Part shown: piece after piece, positions 46,875 to 57,800 of the stretch
Layout: every line of letters begins with the position of its first letter
Position numbering within the stretch: position 1 is the stretch's first letter
DNA from: Sordaria brevicollis
Taxonomy: Eukaryota > Ascomycota > Sordariomycetes > Sordariales > Sordariaceae
NCBI GenBank assembly: GCA_033439795.1
Contig: JAUTDP010000007.1
Location: 2,728,001-2,792,000, forward strand
Reading direction: 5' to 3'
DNA: 64,000 nt
Position numbers and translations under genes: made by a program
The notes under the pieces: model-generated
The model's database searches: none
What the model was told of the DNA's origin: nothing
What the model saw: only the letters and a program-made list of their open reading frames with translations

Positions 46875-48175
46875 GACGATAGGTGTGACAGTCGATGCTC
46901 TCTCGAAGCCCGACCGGTGATCACCTCGACACGAAAATCATGGACTGGTCGCAGAAGAAGATGGAATTCAGAAGACGTGAGCGAAATACGACGGGTATTT
47001 CTGTGCTTTTCTGAACCCGGGAGGCTGTCGCAACACACTGCACTGGGGACAGCAGGCAAGATATCCTTGTCTTTTCCTCCGAGACAACAATGCTTGGGAC
47101 CGGGTCAGGGTCGGGGTCGGGTTCGGGGGTTGTGGTTTTCTTTCTTGGCCTGGACTGAGGTCCCTGGCGGGCTAGGTGACCTGGATCTGTGGTCTCGGTC
47201 ACTGGGATGGGGATGAGGTATCCAGTCTCCAAGTCTCCAGTATCCGGCGATGTATCCGGTACCCGTGAATGGAAAAGTCCTAGCGGTAGGTGCCGTTACT
47301 CGCGACAATGCCAGCAAGCGGGCTTTTGGACGGTGAATCCACACACGTGTCACACAGGAAAGGAAGGATACTGTTGATGTGATGACGGTAAGGGACTGCC
47401 CGGATTTGTGCTCAGTTAGAAAGAAATATTGAAAACTTTTGGGGAACAGAAGGCGGCGGGCGGAGATGGTTTATTTGCTGCTGCAGCACGGCAACCGCGA
47501 CGACATGGAGCTTGGGGCTTTCAAGGGACAGGCACCTGCAACTGCGACTGGCAGAGAGCGACAGCGAATGGAGACGAAAGGATCTGAACTTGAACAGGGT
47601 AGGGCCGATGCAGCTGGGAAAGCTGGGACAAGAGGAGTTCTGGAAGCTAGCCCGCACTTTTAAAGCGAGCAAATCCAATGGCCAGCGCAAGTCAATGCAA
47701 GTGACAGGACTTTTCAAATGCTAGTCGTTGCGTCGAGTGCAGTGCGCTGTGGGCAAACGATGGCCACTGCACCTGTGAATGACCGATTGTGAATGGCCAA
47801 CTGCGGTCAAGATGAACCTGGAAGTTTGAAATCGTGAGTGATGAATGGTGCAGCGATGTGCTTGTGATGAAAAGAATGGCACGAACGGCAATAAAAACCC
47901 AAAGAGGCAGCCTGGCGCTGTAGTTGGGTGATGGTACCTGTCTGACTTAACAGTCTGACAGCCCGTACCGGTAGGCAGGAGGAGGAATCCCAGGCCGGCG
48001 AACCAGAGTGGGAGAGGCGGGGTCTTTACCCGGCAGCGACGCGTCGGATGCACCAATCAGAGGGTGCGATATTAGCCCATGATGGTCAGTGGAGCGCCCA
48101 TCCTGCCATGAAAAGCGACCATCAAAGCAAACCCATGAACATCCGCACAGTCGCACACCACCTTCCACTTCCATT
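46875..48175. other. intergenic, promoter side of the Ser/Pro-rich gene
   Basis: Upstream region of the minus-strand gene at 45930-46874, up to the copia insertion. It has GGGTCGGGG-type G-rich runs near 47103-47130. Frames of 70-110 codons on both strands lack motifs. No gene is called. Confidence 0.55.
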
Positions 48176-48180
48176 CCTCC

Positions 48181-48374
48181 TGTTAGATTCCAGGGTGGTA
48201 TTCTGGGCCAAAACAGTATAGACTAGTATACAGCTGGTCAACACTGCCAGCCACCCAAAAGGTCTTAGCAAATAAGGGATACCCCCAACTCCCCCGACCA
48301 GAACTCCAGAATCCTATTCTCCACAATTACACATAGATACACAGAATCAATCAATTCCCCTATACAATCTAACA
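48181..48374 (+). repeat. 5' LTR of the copia element
   Basis: Begins TGTTAGATTCC and ends AATCTAACA. Compared with the 3' LTR, its first 150 bp or so look undamaged. Its last 50 bp carry changes of C to T or G to A in CpA/TpG context (for example CACATAGATAC against CACACAGATAC, and TCTAACA against TCTGACA). Damage is therefore on the inner side. Confidence 0.95.
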
Positions 48375-48399
48375 ATTAATAATCTAATATACCTATTAC

Positions 48400-51300
48400 T
48401 ATCAATACCAATAATAACGACAATACTACTATTATTATTACTATTACGATATCTTCTTTAAAACAAATTAATAAAATAATTAATAATAACCCCTTCCTTA
48501 CCGATAACGACGATTAAATCCGTTAGGAAGAAATACTATAAATTAAATATAATTTTAATATTATTAAAGCCTAGCTCTTAAGTAAAATCGACGTACCCCG
48601 CGAACTTTTTTACTTTAAACCTAATAATTTCCTTCTTAAATTAACTACTAAATTCTATATCGAAATAGTTAATAAAAAGCTACGTCTTTTTAAAGCCGGT
48701 CTCTTTCGTACTACGATAAATAAGGTTAGAAAAACCGTTGAAGTTCCTTACTATTATCGAAACGATATCCTAATCGATAAAATCCTTATTGAAGAAGATT
48801 TAGGCAATTTTTAACTCTATTATAATATTAAAATTATTTACCCCGATAAAAAGAAGGATTAATTAAAATTTGAAATTAGGGATAAAGTTATAAAAATTTG
48901 GATAAAATTTTTAATTAATTACGGACTTTAAGGCTCGGTTATAAAGGAAGAATAGAATATTTAAATTTAATATAACCTTTTTAAATAAAAAACCCAATAT
49001 AATATTATTAATAAATTCGTTAATACTCGTAAGGCTTATACCGATAGTATCGTAATCCTTCGAAAGGAATTAACTAATTTTAATACTTAATTTTAAAATT
49101 AAATTATAATTATAAATAACGGTATTATTAAAGGAATTAAGGAATATATAAACGCTATATTTTAGTATAATAATTTCCGCGCTATTATTAAAATTATCCG
49201 ACCTAATTATACTAATATAATATAGAAATTTAATAATAAAATGGAAAATAATACTTTAAAGTATATAGAGGTATACGAAAATTTTAAAAAGTAGGGTATA
49301 AATAATCGCCGTAGTATTATAACCTCCGCGGGTAGAAATAATCGTAGGGCGTTTACTATTAAGGTCGATAATTAGATTTATTATTACGTTAATAACGATA
49401 ATAAAATTAATAATTATTAAGAAATTAATAATAGGGATATTCGTTAATAAAGTAGAAATAAAAAGTTTAAAGGCAATATAGGTAAATGAAAGTAAACGTC
49501 GGATAATTCCGAGAATGTACGTAAAAAATAAAATTCGAGAAATAAGAAGGGTAAAAGTAAAGATCTCCTTATATATAAAATATATAAGAAAGGACTTTAT
49601 TCTCTTGAAAAATATTAATACGTAAATTTAAATATTAAATTTAAAGTTTTTAAATTATATCCCTCTATTACGCGAATTATTAAAATTAATATTACGAAGG
49701 ATGTTAATTTAATTAAAAAAATTAAGGTTATTAAGGAGAAAGCTATTAAAATAGTAAAGTCTAAATTTATATAATTCCCTAAGGAGGAATATAGGGTAAT
49801 TTTCTAAATTAGTAACGGAAATAAGTAAAAAGAATATCCCTTTAAAAATTCAATTATTTTAGATTCGGGGAGTTCTTTCTATATATTTAATAAAATTATT
49901 CATTTTTATTACTTTCGTTATACCGATCTAAATAATTATTTATAGGTAGGTAATTCCCGTATTGAGATTTAAAGTTTTAGGGAGGTTAATGTCGTTATTA
50001 AAGGTAAAAAAGGTAATTTAAAATTACAGTTAAAAGAAGTTGCGTTTTACTTTAGTTTTACTATTAATTTCGTTTTTTTTTTCCTATTACGAAGGTAGGG
50101 TTTCTATTAGGATTATCGATTTTTAAATAATTATTTAAAGAGAATTAACGGGTTATTCTTTTATTCTTTAAATACTATTTTTAATTAAACGGTCTTAGAA
50201 TATTTATTTATATTATTTATTAAATTAATATTTATAGTGTAACGATATTAAATTAATTCCTATACGAAGAAACTATTGATTTAAACCGTTAAAATATAGT
50301 ATTACCGATTCGGTTACTCTAATCTTTAAATATTCGAATATTTATAAAACGTTAATAGGGTATAATTACGAAGTATTTTAATTAAGAAGAAGGATATAAA
50401 TAATATAATTGTAATAAATTCTACTTTAATTAAAGAGCCTTCGAGTAATTTCCTTTCTATAATACCCTTAAAAGGGATACCAATAATTAAATATAATACT
50501 TATACTATAGTAAAAATACGACGTTAAATATAGCGAATCCTTCGAAATTGTAAATATAAATTAGGGTAACGCTTTATAATAAATTTCTTCGAATTCGATA
50601 AAGGTATTAACGGATACCGATACCTTATATTTATTATTTACCGATAATTTAAATATATATAGGATTATTACCTTTCGAACTAGATATTTACTAATATTAC
50701 TTCGATCTTATATAACTATATAAATATATTAATATATTAATATAACGTTAAAATTAAAACCTTCGAATATAATAATAAATTTAACCGAAGAGAAATATTA
50801 ACTAAATTCGGAATAAGAAGTATATTATTCGAACCTTCTATTCTTAATACCTAAAAATAGAATAGTAGAATAAAACGCTCAAAGGGTATAGTAAAATAAC
50901 GATATAATACTATAAAAAATAGTTTAAAATTTCTAATCAATTTATAATTAAAAATTATATATATAGTAATTTACTTACTAAACCGGTTACTTTAATACCT
51001 CTACAATTAAAAATCCTTATACGAACGCTTTTATACCTATATCGTTTAATAATATAATTAATAAAAATTATAGCAATTAAATATTAATTACCTTTGAATA
51101 TATAAGTATAAAATATATTCTATAATTAATATAGTATAAAAAAAAGAAAAACGTCGTTAAAAATATTTCCCTAGAACGTAAATCGGTTATTTAATTAAAT
51201 ATAACGCCTCCTTAATATATTATATATAGAACTCTATTATAAAGTAAATTATACAAATACGCAACGTAATATTCAATAAACGTATTAAATTCTCCCCCGA

Positions 51301-53510
51301 CGAAATTAATATTAAAGAGGACTTAATAATTTTAAAAATAATAATTACCGAAGAATTCGCTAAAAAATTAAATAAAATAGATAAATAAGACCCAAATTAA
51401 GGGGTATTAATAAATCCCTATTTAAAAAATACCGAGGTCGAACTTCTTTTAAATATAATATTCGAAGAAGAAACCTTAAATTCCTAATAAGAAACCGCCT
51501 AAAAAATTAAGGCCGGAGATATTTACGAAATTATAAGGCCGGATAAAATAGTTATCGATTTTATTATAAATCTATACCTAACGCCGCTAAATACCCTTCC
51601 TTCGTACGTAGTAACCCTATATATAAACGTTATATTAAATTAAATAATCGATAAATATTTTTGAAAATTAAAATTATAGGAGAATACCTTTTTAATAAGA
51701 AAATTATTATAATTAATAGTAAAAATAATTATTAGAACGGTTATAAAAGTAAAGGTATAACGGCTATTAATTAAATATAATAAATTAAATAATTTATACC
51801 GCCGTAACTTCCCGGGGGTATTAAAAAATTATTACGACTTCGAGAATTACCCTCTTAGCGAAAAATTTCGTAAAGTAGAATAAACCTACCTTAATAACTA
51901 TAAGGATATAAGAATTTAAATTAAAATCGATTAAAATATCCTTCGTACTAAAGGGAAATAAATTTTTAATTATATATAGGTATATATTTATAAATTTAAT
52001 AAAAATAATACTTTGAATAAAGTTAAGGCTAAATTAATAATCTAAAGAGATTAATAATATAAAATAAGCGTTAATACTTATATTTCTACTTTAATAGGAA
52101 AGTCCTTCTAAATTATCGTTATACTAATAGTTTATTTTAATATAGAATTTATTTAATAGGATATAGTAAATACCTTCGTAAACGCTACGATCGATAAGGA
52201 GATTTATATACGTATATTATTAGGATATTGGGTAAAAGGAAAAGTTTTTAAATTATTAAAAGCGTTTTATAACTTTTAATAAACCTTTTTATTATAATAA
52301 AGGGAATTAAGCGGAACGTTTAAAGGTATAAGATTTAAAACTATTTTTAAAGATTTATATATTATAAAGAAGGAAAGAATATTTATATTATATTATATTA
52401 ACGATATTATTTTCGCTTACCTAAAGGAATATAAAAATTAAGTTAAAGAATATACCAACTTATTATAATTAAAATACTAATTAATTAATAGTAAAGAGTT
52501 ATAATAGTTCTTAGGTATTAAAATTATTTATAACCGTAAAGTAAGAAAAATTTAATTATTTTAAGAAGCCTATATTAAAAAAATTAATAAATTATTAAAG
52601 TCGATTTACAAACCTATTATAATATTAATAAAATAATAAGAATTATTACCCTTCGATAAATTAACTAATTATATTAAAATTAGAGACTACTAAATTAACG
52701 TAAGCTCTATATTATACGCCGCTATTAATACGCGATTAAATATAACTTTTTTAATTAATCGATTAGCTTATTTTAATTATAATCCTAATTTAGAATATTA
52801 TAATACTAGTAAGAAGGTTATTTATTACCTTCGTATAATTAAAGATTAGTATTTATATTATAAAAGTAGTAACCGATTCAAAATAATTTTAAACGCTTCG
52901 TTTATTAATAATAAAATAGACCGTAAGAGCTCTTAAGGATTTATAATCAAATTGTACAATAGATTTATTTATTAAAGTACTATTAAATAAACCGCTATTG
53001 CGACGTTAATAATAGAAATAGAATTTTACGTTATTAAAAAGGTTATTAAGGAAATATTATTTATTAATTAATTTATTAAGGCTCTAAATATAAAGTTAAT
53101 TAACGACCTTATCCTTACTATAAAATATAATAATTAATAAACTATTAAAATATTTATTGAGGAGATTCCTACCTTTATTACTAAAATAAAGTATATCGAT
53201 ATTTATCGATACTAATTTCGAAAGGAGATTATCGAAAAGGAGACCCTCAAAATTAATTACTTAAAAATAAAAGAAATACCCGTAAATAAATTAACGAAGG
53301 TACTTGGAGTATTAGAATATAGGAAGTTTAGGGAATTGTTAAAGATATTTATAAAGCTATTACGCTTAATTATAATAGGTAATAATAAAAAGATTTTAGA
53401 AATAGAGGATTTAGATAAATATTTAGGTATTATAGTAGGAAAAGTAATAGTAAATTAACTAAAGGGAATAGGAAATGTGTAAATAGTTTTACTCTCGACC
53501 CTAAAAGGGT
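48400..53510 (+). pseudogene. copia gag-pol remnant
   Basis: Stops are frequent in all frames. On the + strand, the protease site survives as IILDSGSSFYIFNK at about 49853-49894. The reverse transcriptase active site reads YYINDIIFAY near 52391-52420, with Asn where copia has the first Asp. KKVIYYLRIIKD near 52811-52846 matches the segment before the RNase H domain. The order of these motifs puts the whole polyprotein in the LTR-to-LTR direction. Integrase should lie between 50 and 51.5 kb but I could not pick out its catalytic residues by eye. Confidence 0.85.
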
Positions 53511-53539
53511 AATCGAAACGGTTTTCGAGTGAGGGGGTA

Positions 53540-53733
53540 TATTAGATTCTAAGGTGGTATTTTGGGCTAAAATAATATAGACTAATATATAGCTGGTTAG
53601 TACTATTAGCCACCCAGAAGGTCTTAGTAAATAAAGGATACCCCCAGCTCCCCCGACCAGAACTCCAGAATCCTATTCTCCACAATTACACACAGATACA
53701 CAGAATCAATCAATTCCCCCATACAATCTGACA
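53540..53733 (+). repeat. 3' LTR of the copia element
   Basis: Same length as the 5' LTR. Its first 100 bp carry many C-to-T and G-to-A changes (TATTAGATTCT, AAAATAATATAGAC), while its last 90 bp match the undamaged pattern and end TCTGACA. The mutated side is again the side facing the interior. Confidence 0.95.
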
Positions 53734-53738
53734 CCTCC

Positions 53739-55430
53739 TCCTCATCCCGCCGCCGCCGTCGCTCTTGCGTGCCCTCGCAGCAAGAAGCCCCGGCCGTTAT
53801 CCCGCAACTCGACCAACTGAAAACCGTCAATGTGAAAACCCTGAAGGGACGGAATCGGAAAGGCCGATTGACCCTCACTTGGGCTTAGTGCCGGTACCGG
53901 TACGGCGTAAGCGAAGCCTGCCACGCCCCGGCCTCGTTGCCCGCGATTTGTTAGCGCGCTGTCGACAGGATGACTGGCAGGACGGTGTCTCGGTAGGGGA
54001 CCAACAGACCCGTAGGAGGACCCATTTCAAAAAGCTTGACTTCATTCGCACATTTTCGGCCTCCCGAAACCGCAGCTCTTCTCGGAGTTTGGCTTTTTCA
54101 TTTGGGGTGGCGGATCTTCAACTATCACGGACGTCGGTTGGAGCCGCTTGCTGGTTCAAACACCCATCGCTTCTCAATCAGCGTTGATCATCACTCGGAG
54201 GAACGGGTCAAGCGACCTTCGCACGTTCAACGCAACATTGGACTCGAAAGGATGCCACATTACAGCCTGGAATTGAGGCCCGTCTCGGCTATCTCGAACA
54301 GCCCAGTGGTACGTACTCAGTATTTAAGAGACACGTTCGCTGTTGGCGCCATTCGTATCACCAGGCATCAGGTGAGCATTTGTTGCTGTGGTAAAGATAA
54401 TGGACGGTGTTTGAGCAACAAGGCATGGTACCTAGACATTGCTCTGGCCCGTCTGTATGGCACGACGGGTGATGGCAGATGGTGAAAGAAAAAGCGGCTG
54501 AGGAGGCGCCGACAAAGTCCTCTTCAATAAATCCTCTTTGGACCTCTTGCTTATACACACAGAGAGATACACGGAAGTCCCCATTCAAAGACGACATGCT
54601 ACTATCCACAAGCGAGTTTGCACGCCTTCCCACCAACAACCTTGAGCACCCCTTTCGAGTGCCAAGTTCGATAGTACATACGTACCATGTGAAATCCATT
54701 AGGTCCGACGGTCCGTACATTATCGCTCTATTGTCACGCCTAGGATGCTCCAGATGCCATCGAAATCCCGATCGGTCTTACTTTATCGATTCACAATACT
54801 CGGCCACTGCTTACTTGTTTGCATGTTTGTTGTTATTGTTGACGGGTATGCCCAGTCGATTTGAAACTATTCAACCACCGAGGCAAGGGGAGATCAACGG
54901 TGCGTCAAGTCGTCCCATGAACCAATCCATCAACCAAAGTGGATTTACCGTCTTGTGACGAGTCCCCTACAACACGCACATGCAAAATCCGGACATCCAC
55001 TCAATGCCTGTTTTCCCCTAATCACGATTTTCAAGCAAGCATATGTTTTCTCCCCCGCCCGGGGGTCAAGCGGTGAATAGCATAATACATGCTGGGACGA
55101 TGAAGGGGCAAATGACCATGGGCACCTGGCACTAATCAAATGGACTGAATCATGCGCGCCACTCCTTCTCGTCGACAAACCAGGCTCCTCCAGCAGCCCT
55201 TTTGCGCCTTGAAAGTCAGAAAACCTCACACATCCTAGGTAACTCGACAGCCGCAATGCACGATCAATCCCCACTGTACTTGGGGGTTTCTAGGCGCCAA
55301 GAGGCATTTTTTACCCCCTACTCGTTAAGTAGGGGGTGGAGAAAATCTGGGACAGGGTTTTACTCTAGGACACAACGCATAGACTTTTACTACAAATCTG
55401 TCCCATTCCTATATAAAACTCCCTCTTTTA
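53739..55430. other. unique-looking GC-balanced island between two AT-rich blocks
   Basis: About 1.7 kb of normal base composition. Overlapping frames of 110-160 codons (e.g. 54036-54485 + and 54479-54958 +) have no family motif, no consistent splice sites and no codon pattern that favours one. It may be the 5' region of a gene broken by the insertions, or plain spacer. A short hairpin at 55313 marks its right side. Confidence 0.5.
55313..55337. repeat. 10-bp perfect palindrome with 5-nt loop at a RIP boundary
   Basis: ACCCCCTACT at 55313-55322 and AGTAGGGGGT at 55328-55337 are exact reverse complements around CGTTA. AT-rich sequence begins about 95 bp later. It resembles the sub-terminal hairpins found at ends of Tc1/mariner-class transposons, but I found no matching inverted end to the right. 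Confidence 0.7.
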
Positions 55431-56781
55431 TATAGTTATTTCATTAATATAATAATAAAAGAAGTGTAGTAGATTATTCAATTAGGTAGTTAGTATATAT
55501 ATAAACAAATTTCAGCATTTCCGATATTATTTCTAGGGTACTAGAGCCTCCTCTATTAGTATTAGTATAAATATAATTGCTAGTACTGGTGCAAATTATT
55601 CCCCCCCCCTTTAACCTCCTCCCTATCTTTTTTTTCCGCCGTTTTTTTTATAGCAATAATAGCCTCCTTTTTTACCTATATATAAAGTCTTACTATACCC
55701 TCGATAACCTTTATTACTTTAGTATATAGTATTAATTCGAATACCCTTAGTTTCGATAAATTAAAAGGAATTATTAATAATAATAATAGGTTAAGGGTAG
55801 CGGGAGGTTTTATTAATAGAGTAGAAATAAAAAGATAACGATTTATTTATTAGGGTATTAGAATTTTAGGGAATATTAATAAATCTTCCTCCTCTTCCTC
55901 TTTATCCTTATCCTCCTCCTCGTTATCTTCGTTATAAATTTCATTAAATAAAGCCTCCTTTTTATCTTCGTTATCGTTATTAATAAAAGTATTTTTATCT
56001 TTAAATATCTCCGTTACTATTTATATATTAAAACTAACAATAACTTCGGCGGCCATTTAAAGGAGAAATTTATTTATAAAATTAACGACCTATATATTAA
56101 TATAAATAGTAATTTAATTTATAATCTTTAATAAGGGGCGAAGTAATAATAAAACTATTATAGGAAATTAAGTTTTAATCTTAATAGTAAATAAATTATT
56201 ACCCAAATTAACTTCGACCTCTTTATTAGAGCTTATATCGAAGTAAGGCTCCTATATCCTTTTATAATAATTAGGAGCCTTTATCCTTATATTTATTATA
56301 TAAAGCTTTTCTTCTTCTAATTAGAGGTCGAATATATTACCCTTATTAATTAGGATATAACCCTCCTTTTATTTCTATTTAATATAATTATTCTAATATA
56401 CTTTCTAATATATTTTACCCTTATTATTAAAGGAATTTTACTATTTTTTCTTTACTTCTACTATTATTTTATTATTTATTACTTTAATAGTACGTAATTA
56501 TTTTTTTTAATCCCCTATAGCCTCCCTCTATACTCTCTTAATTACTTCTTTATTAAATTACGCTTTCAAAAGATTTAAATAATCCCCCTCTTTTAATATT
56601 TTATATACCCTCTTCCTTATTTTTTTATCGAAATTTGCCGCCTTCTCCTTATTTTATCGGTTAATTTCTTATATTTTATTATATAATAAAATAACCTCGT
56701 TAATAATTATTTCGATATATTATAATACATTACGAATAAGGGAATTAAATAAATAGGAATATTTCTCTTTAATATATTAAT
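55431..56781. other. unidentified RIP-mutated relic
   Basis: AT-rich and CpA-poor like the other blocks, but I could not assign it. The - strand preserves a long patchy reading, e.g. EKAANFDKKIRKRVYKILKE near 56630-56570 and an acidic tract (EEEDKDKEEEEED-like) near 55920-55870, with stops between. This suggests one protein gene on the - strand, not LTR-element Pol. It lies left of, and may have been the target of, the gypsy insertion. Confidence 0.55.
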
Positions 56782-56903
56782 ACCGGAACGGCATCGTAGT
56801 TGTTACATAACGTCATTACGACAAGTGACAGCCGCCTACCGGCGTTCCGAACGGCTAGCGCCGACCGTTAAAACGGTTCGCGTTCACTTCGTGAAAGCGA
56901 CTA

Positions 56904-57078
56904 CCGCATCTGCTCATTCAACTGGGTTTTATCCCCCCTTGTCTTTTGCTAGCAAAATCTCGAGCAGCGTTGCATTTTGACCCGCAACATCGGCAGATCC
57001 TCCAATTTGGCAGATTCAACTGGCTCGGGTAGCAAAAAAGCGGGGGGAGATAAAACCCAGTTGAATGAGCAGATGCGG
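56904..57078. mobile_element. 175-bp MITE with TA flanks, not RIP-mutated
   Basis: The ends are CCGCATCTGCTCATTCAACT and its reverse complement. Arms are identical for 30 bp and similar for about 50, and TA adjoins on both sides (56902-56903, 57079-57080). The TA target suggests mobilisation by a Tc1/mariner-type transposase. There is no coding sequence. It keeps normal base composition inside heavily AT-rich surroundings. It sits in what I take to be the gypsy 5' LTR. Confidence 0.88.
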
Positions 57079-57404
57079 TACATCATAACGCACTAGGCCC
57101 ATATAAGTAAATTAACCGTTCGAGGTTCGCGGGTATATAGTCTTCGATTATTGCGAATTCCCCTCTTATTTAATTCTTCTTTTTTTATTAATTCATTAAC
57201 GTTTATAATTATATATATTATATATTTTATAATACCCTTTTAACGGTATTAAATAGTAATTGCAATTATAGATCGCAATATTCCGACCGAATTATATTAT
57301 ACTATTATCGCCGCTTTTTAAAAAAAGGGCCCTGCGATTATTAATAAAATTGCTATTATAATAGCTTCTTCAATAAAAGTACTAATATTATTAAATACGT
57401 AAAA

Positions 57405-57680
57405 CGAATTTAAATACTTTCGCGATTAAATTACTTTTCCGCACCGGTCGAATTATTTATTTAATCGTCGATTATATCCTTTTTCTATTATTAAATTAAA
57501 GCGGCGAATTTAAATACCTATTAAAATACTTCCCTCTATTATGGTGAATTTAAATACCCGTAGCGGATCTATTATAATTACCCCCGATACGACGAATTTA
57601 AATACCCGTTATTTAATATTACCCAAATTCTAAATTTAATTTTAAACGTTAAAAATTCTTCTATTACCGAATTTAAGTAT
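57405..57680 (+). repeat. dispersed motif GAATTTAAATACCCG in the gypsy leader
   Basis: Five copies of (C/T)GAATTTAA(A/G)TA begin at about 57405, 57505, 57545, 57593 and 57668. They extend to ...TACCCGT in two copies. Spacing is irregular (about 100, 40, 48, 75 bp). They lie between the presumed LTR and the first coding remnant. Confidence 0.75.
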
Positions 57681-57800
57681 GTAATGGTATTTAAAATTAT
57701 TTTAATTCTTATTTATTTTACCCCGGTTTTGTAATTAAGAGTTATTTAAATTCGTATTTATATATTTTTAAAAATTGTTAAATAGGAATTCCGTTAAATA

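Larger units (their letters stand above)
48181..53733 (+). mobile_element. Complete Ty1/copia LTR retrotransposon, RIP-mutated
   Basis: The 5553-bp element has two direct LTRs of exactly 194 bp (48181-48374 and 53540-53733). It is flanked by the 5-bp duplication CCTCC at 48176-48180 and 53734-53738. A G-rich GAGTGAGGGGGTA just before the 3' LTR is the likely polypurine tract. The interior is AT-rich and CpA/TpG-poor with no open frame over 60 codons. The + strand still shows copia Pol in the order protease, reverse transcriptase, RNase H, fitting the copia class. The empty site would read CCATTCCTCC then TCCTCATCCC. The element cannot be autonomous in its present state. Confidence 0.95.

Noticed and set aside
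48181..53733. Reading the block as a DNA transposon
   Set aside because: The ends are direct, not inverted, repeats, with a 5-bp duplication and copia motif order.
54036..54958. Overlapping + strand frames of 149 and 159 codons
   Set aside because: No family motif, no splice logic joining them, a stop-rich companion frame and an odd composition. Frames of this length occur by chance in GC-balanced DNA.
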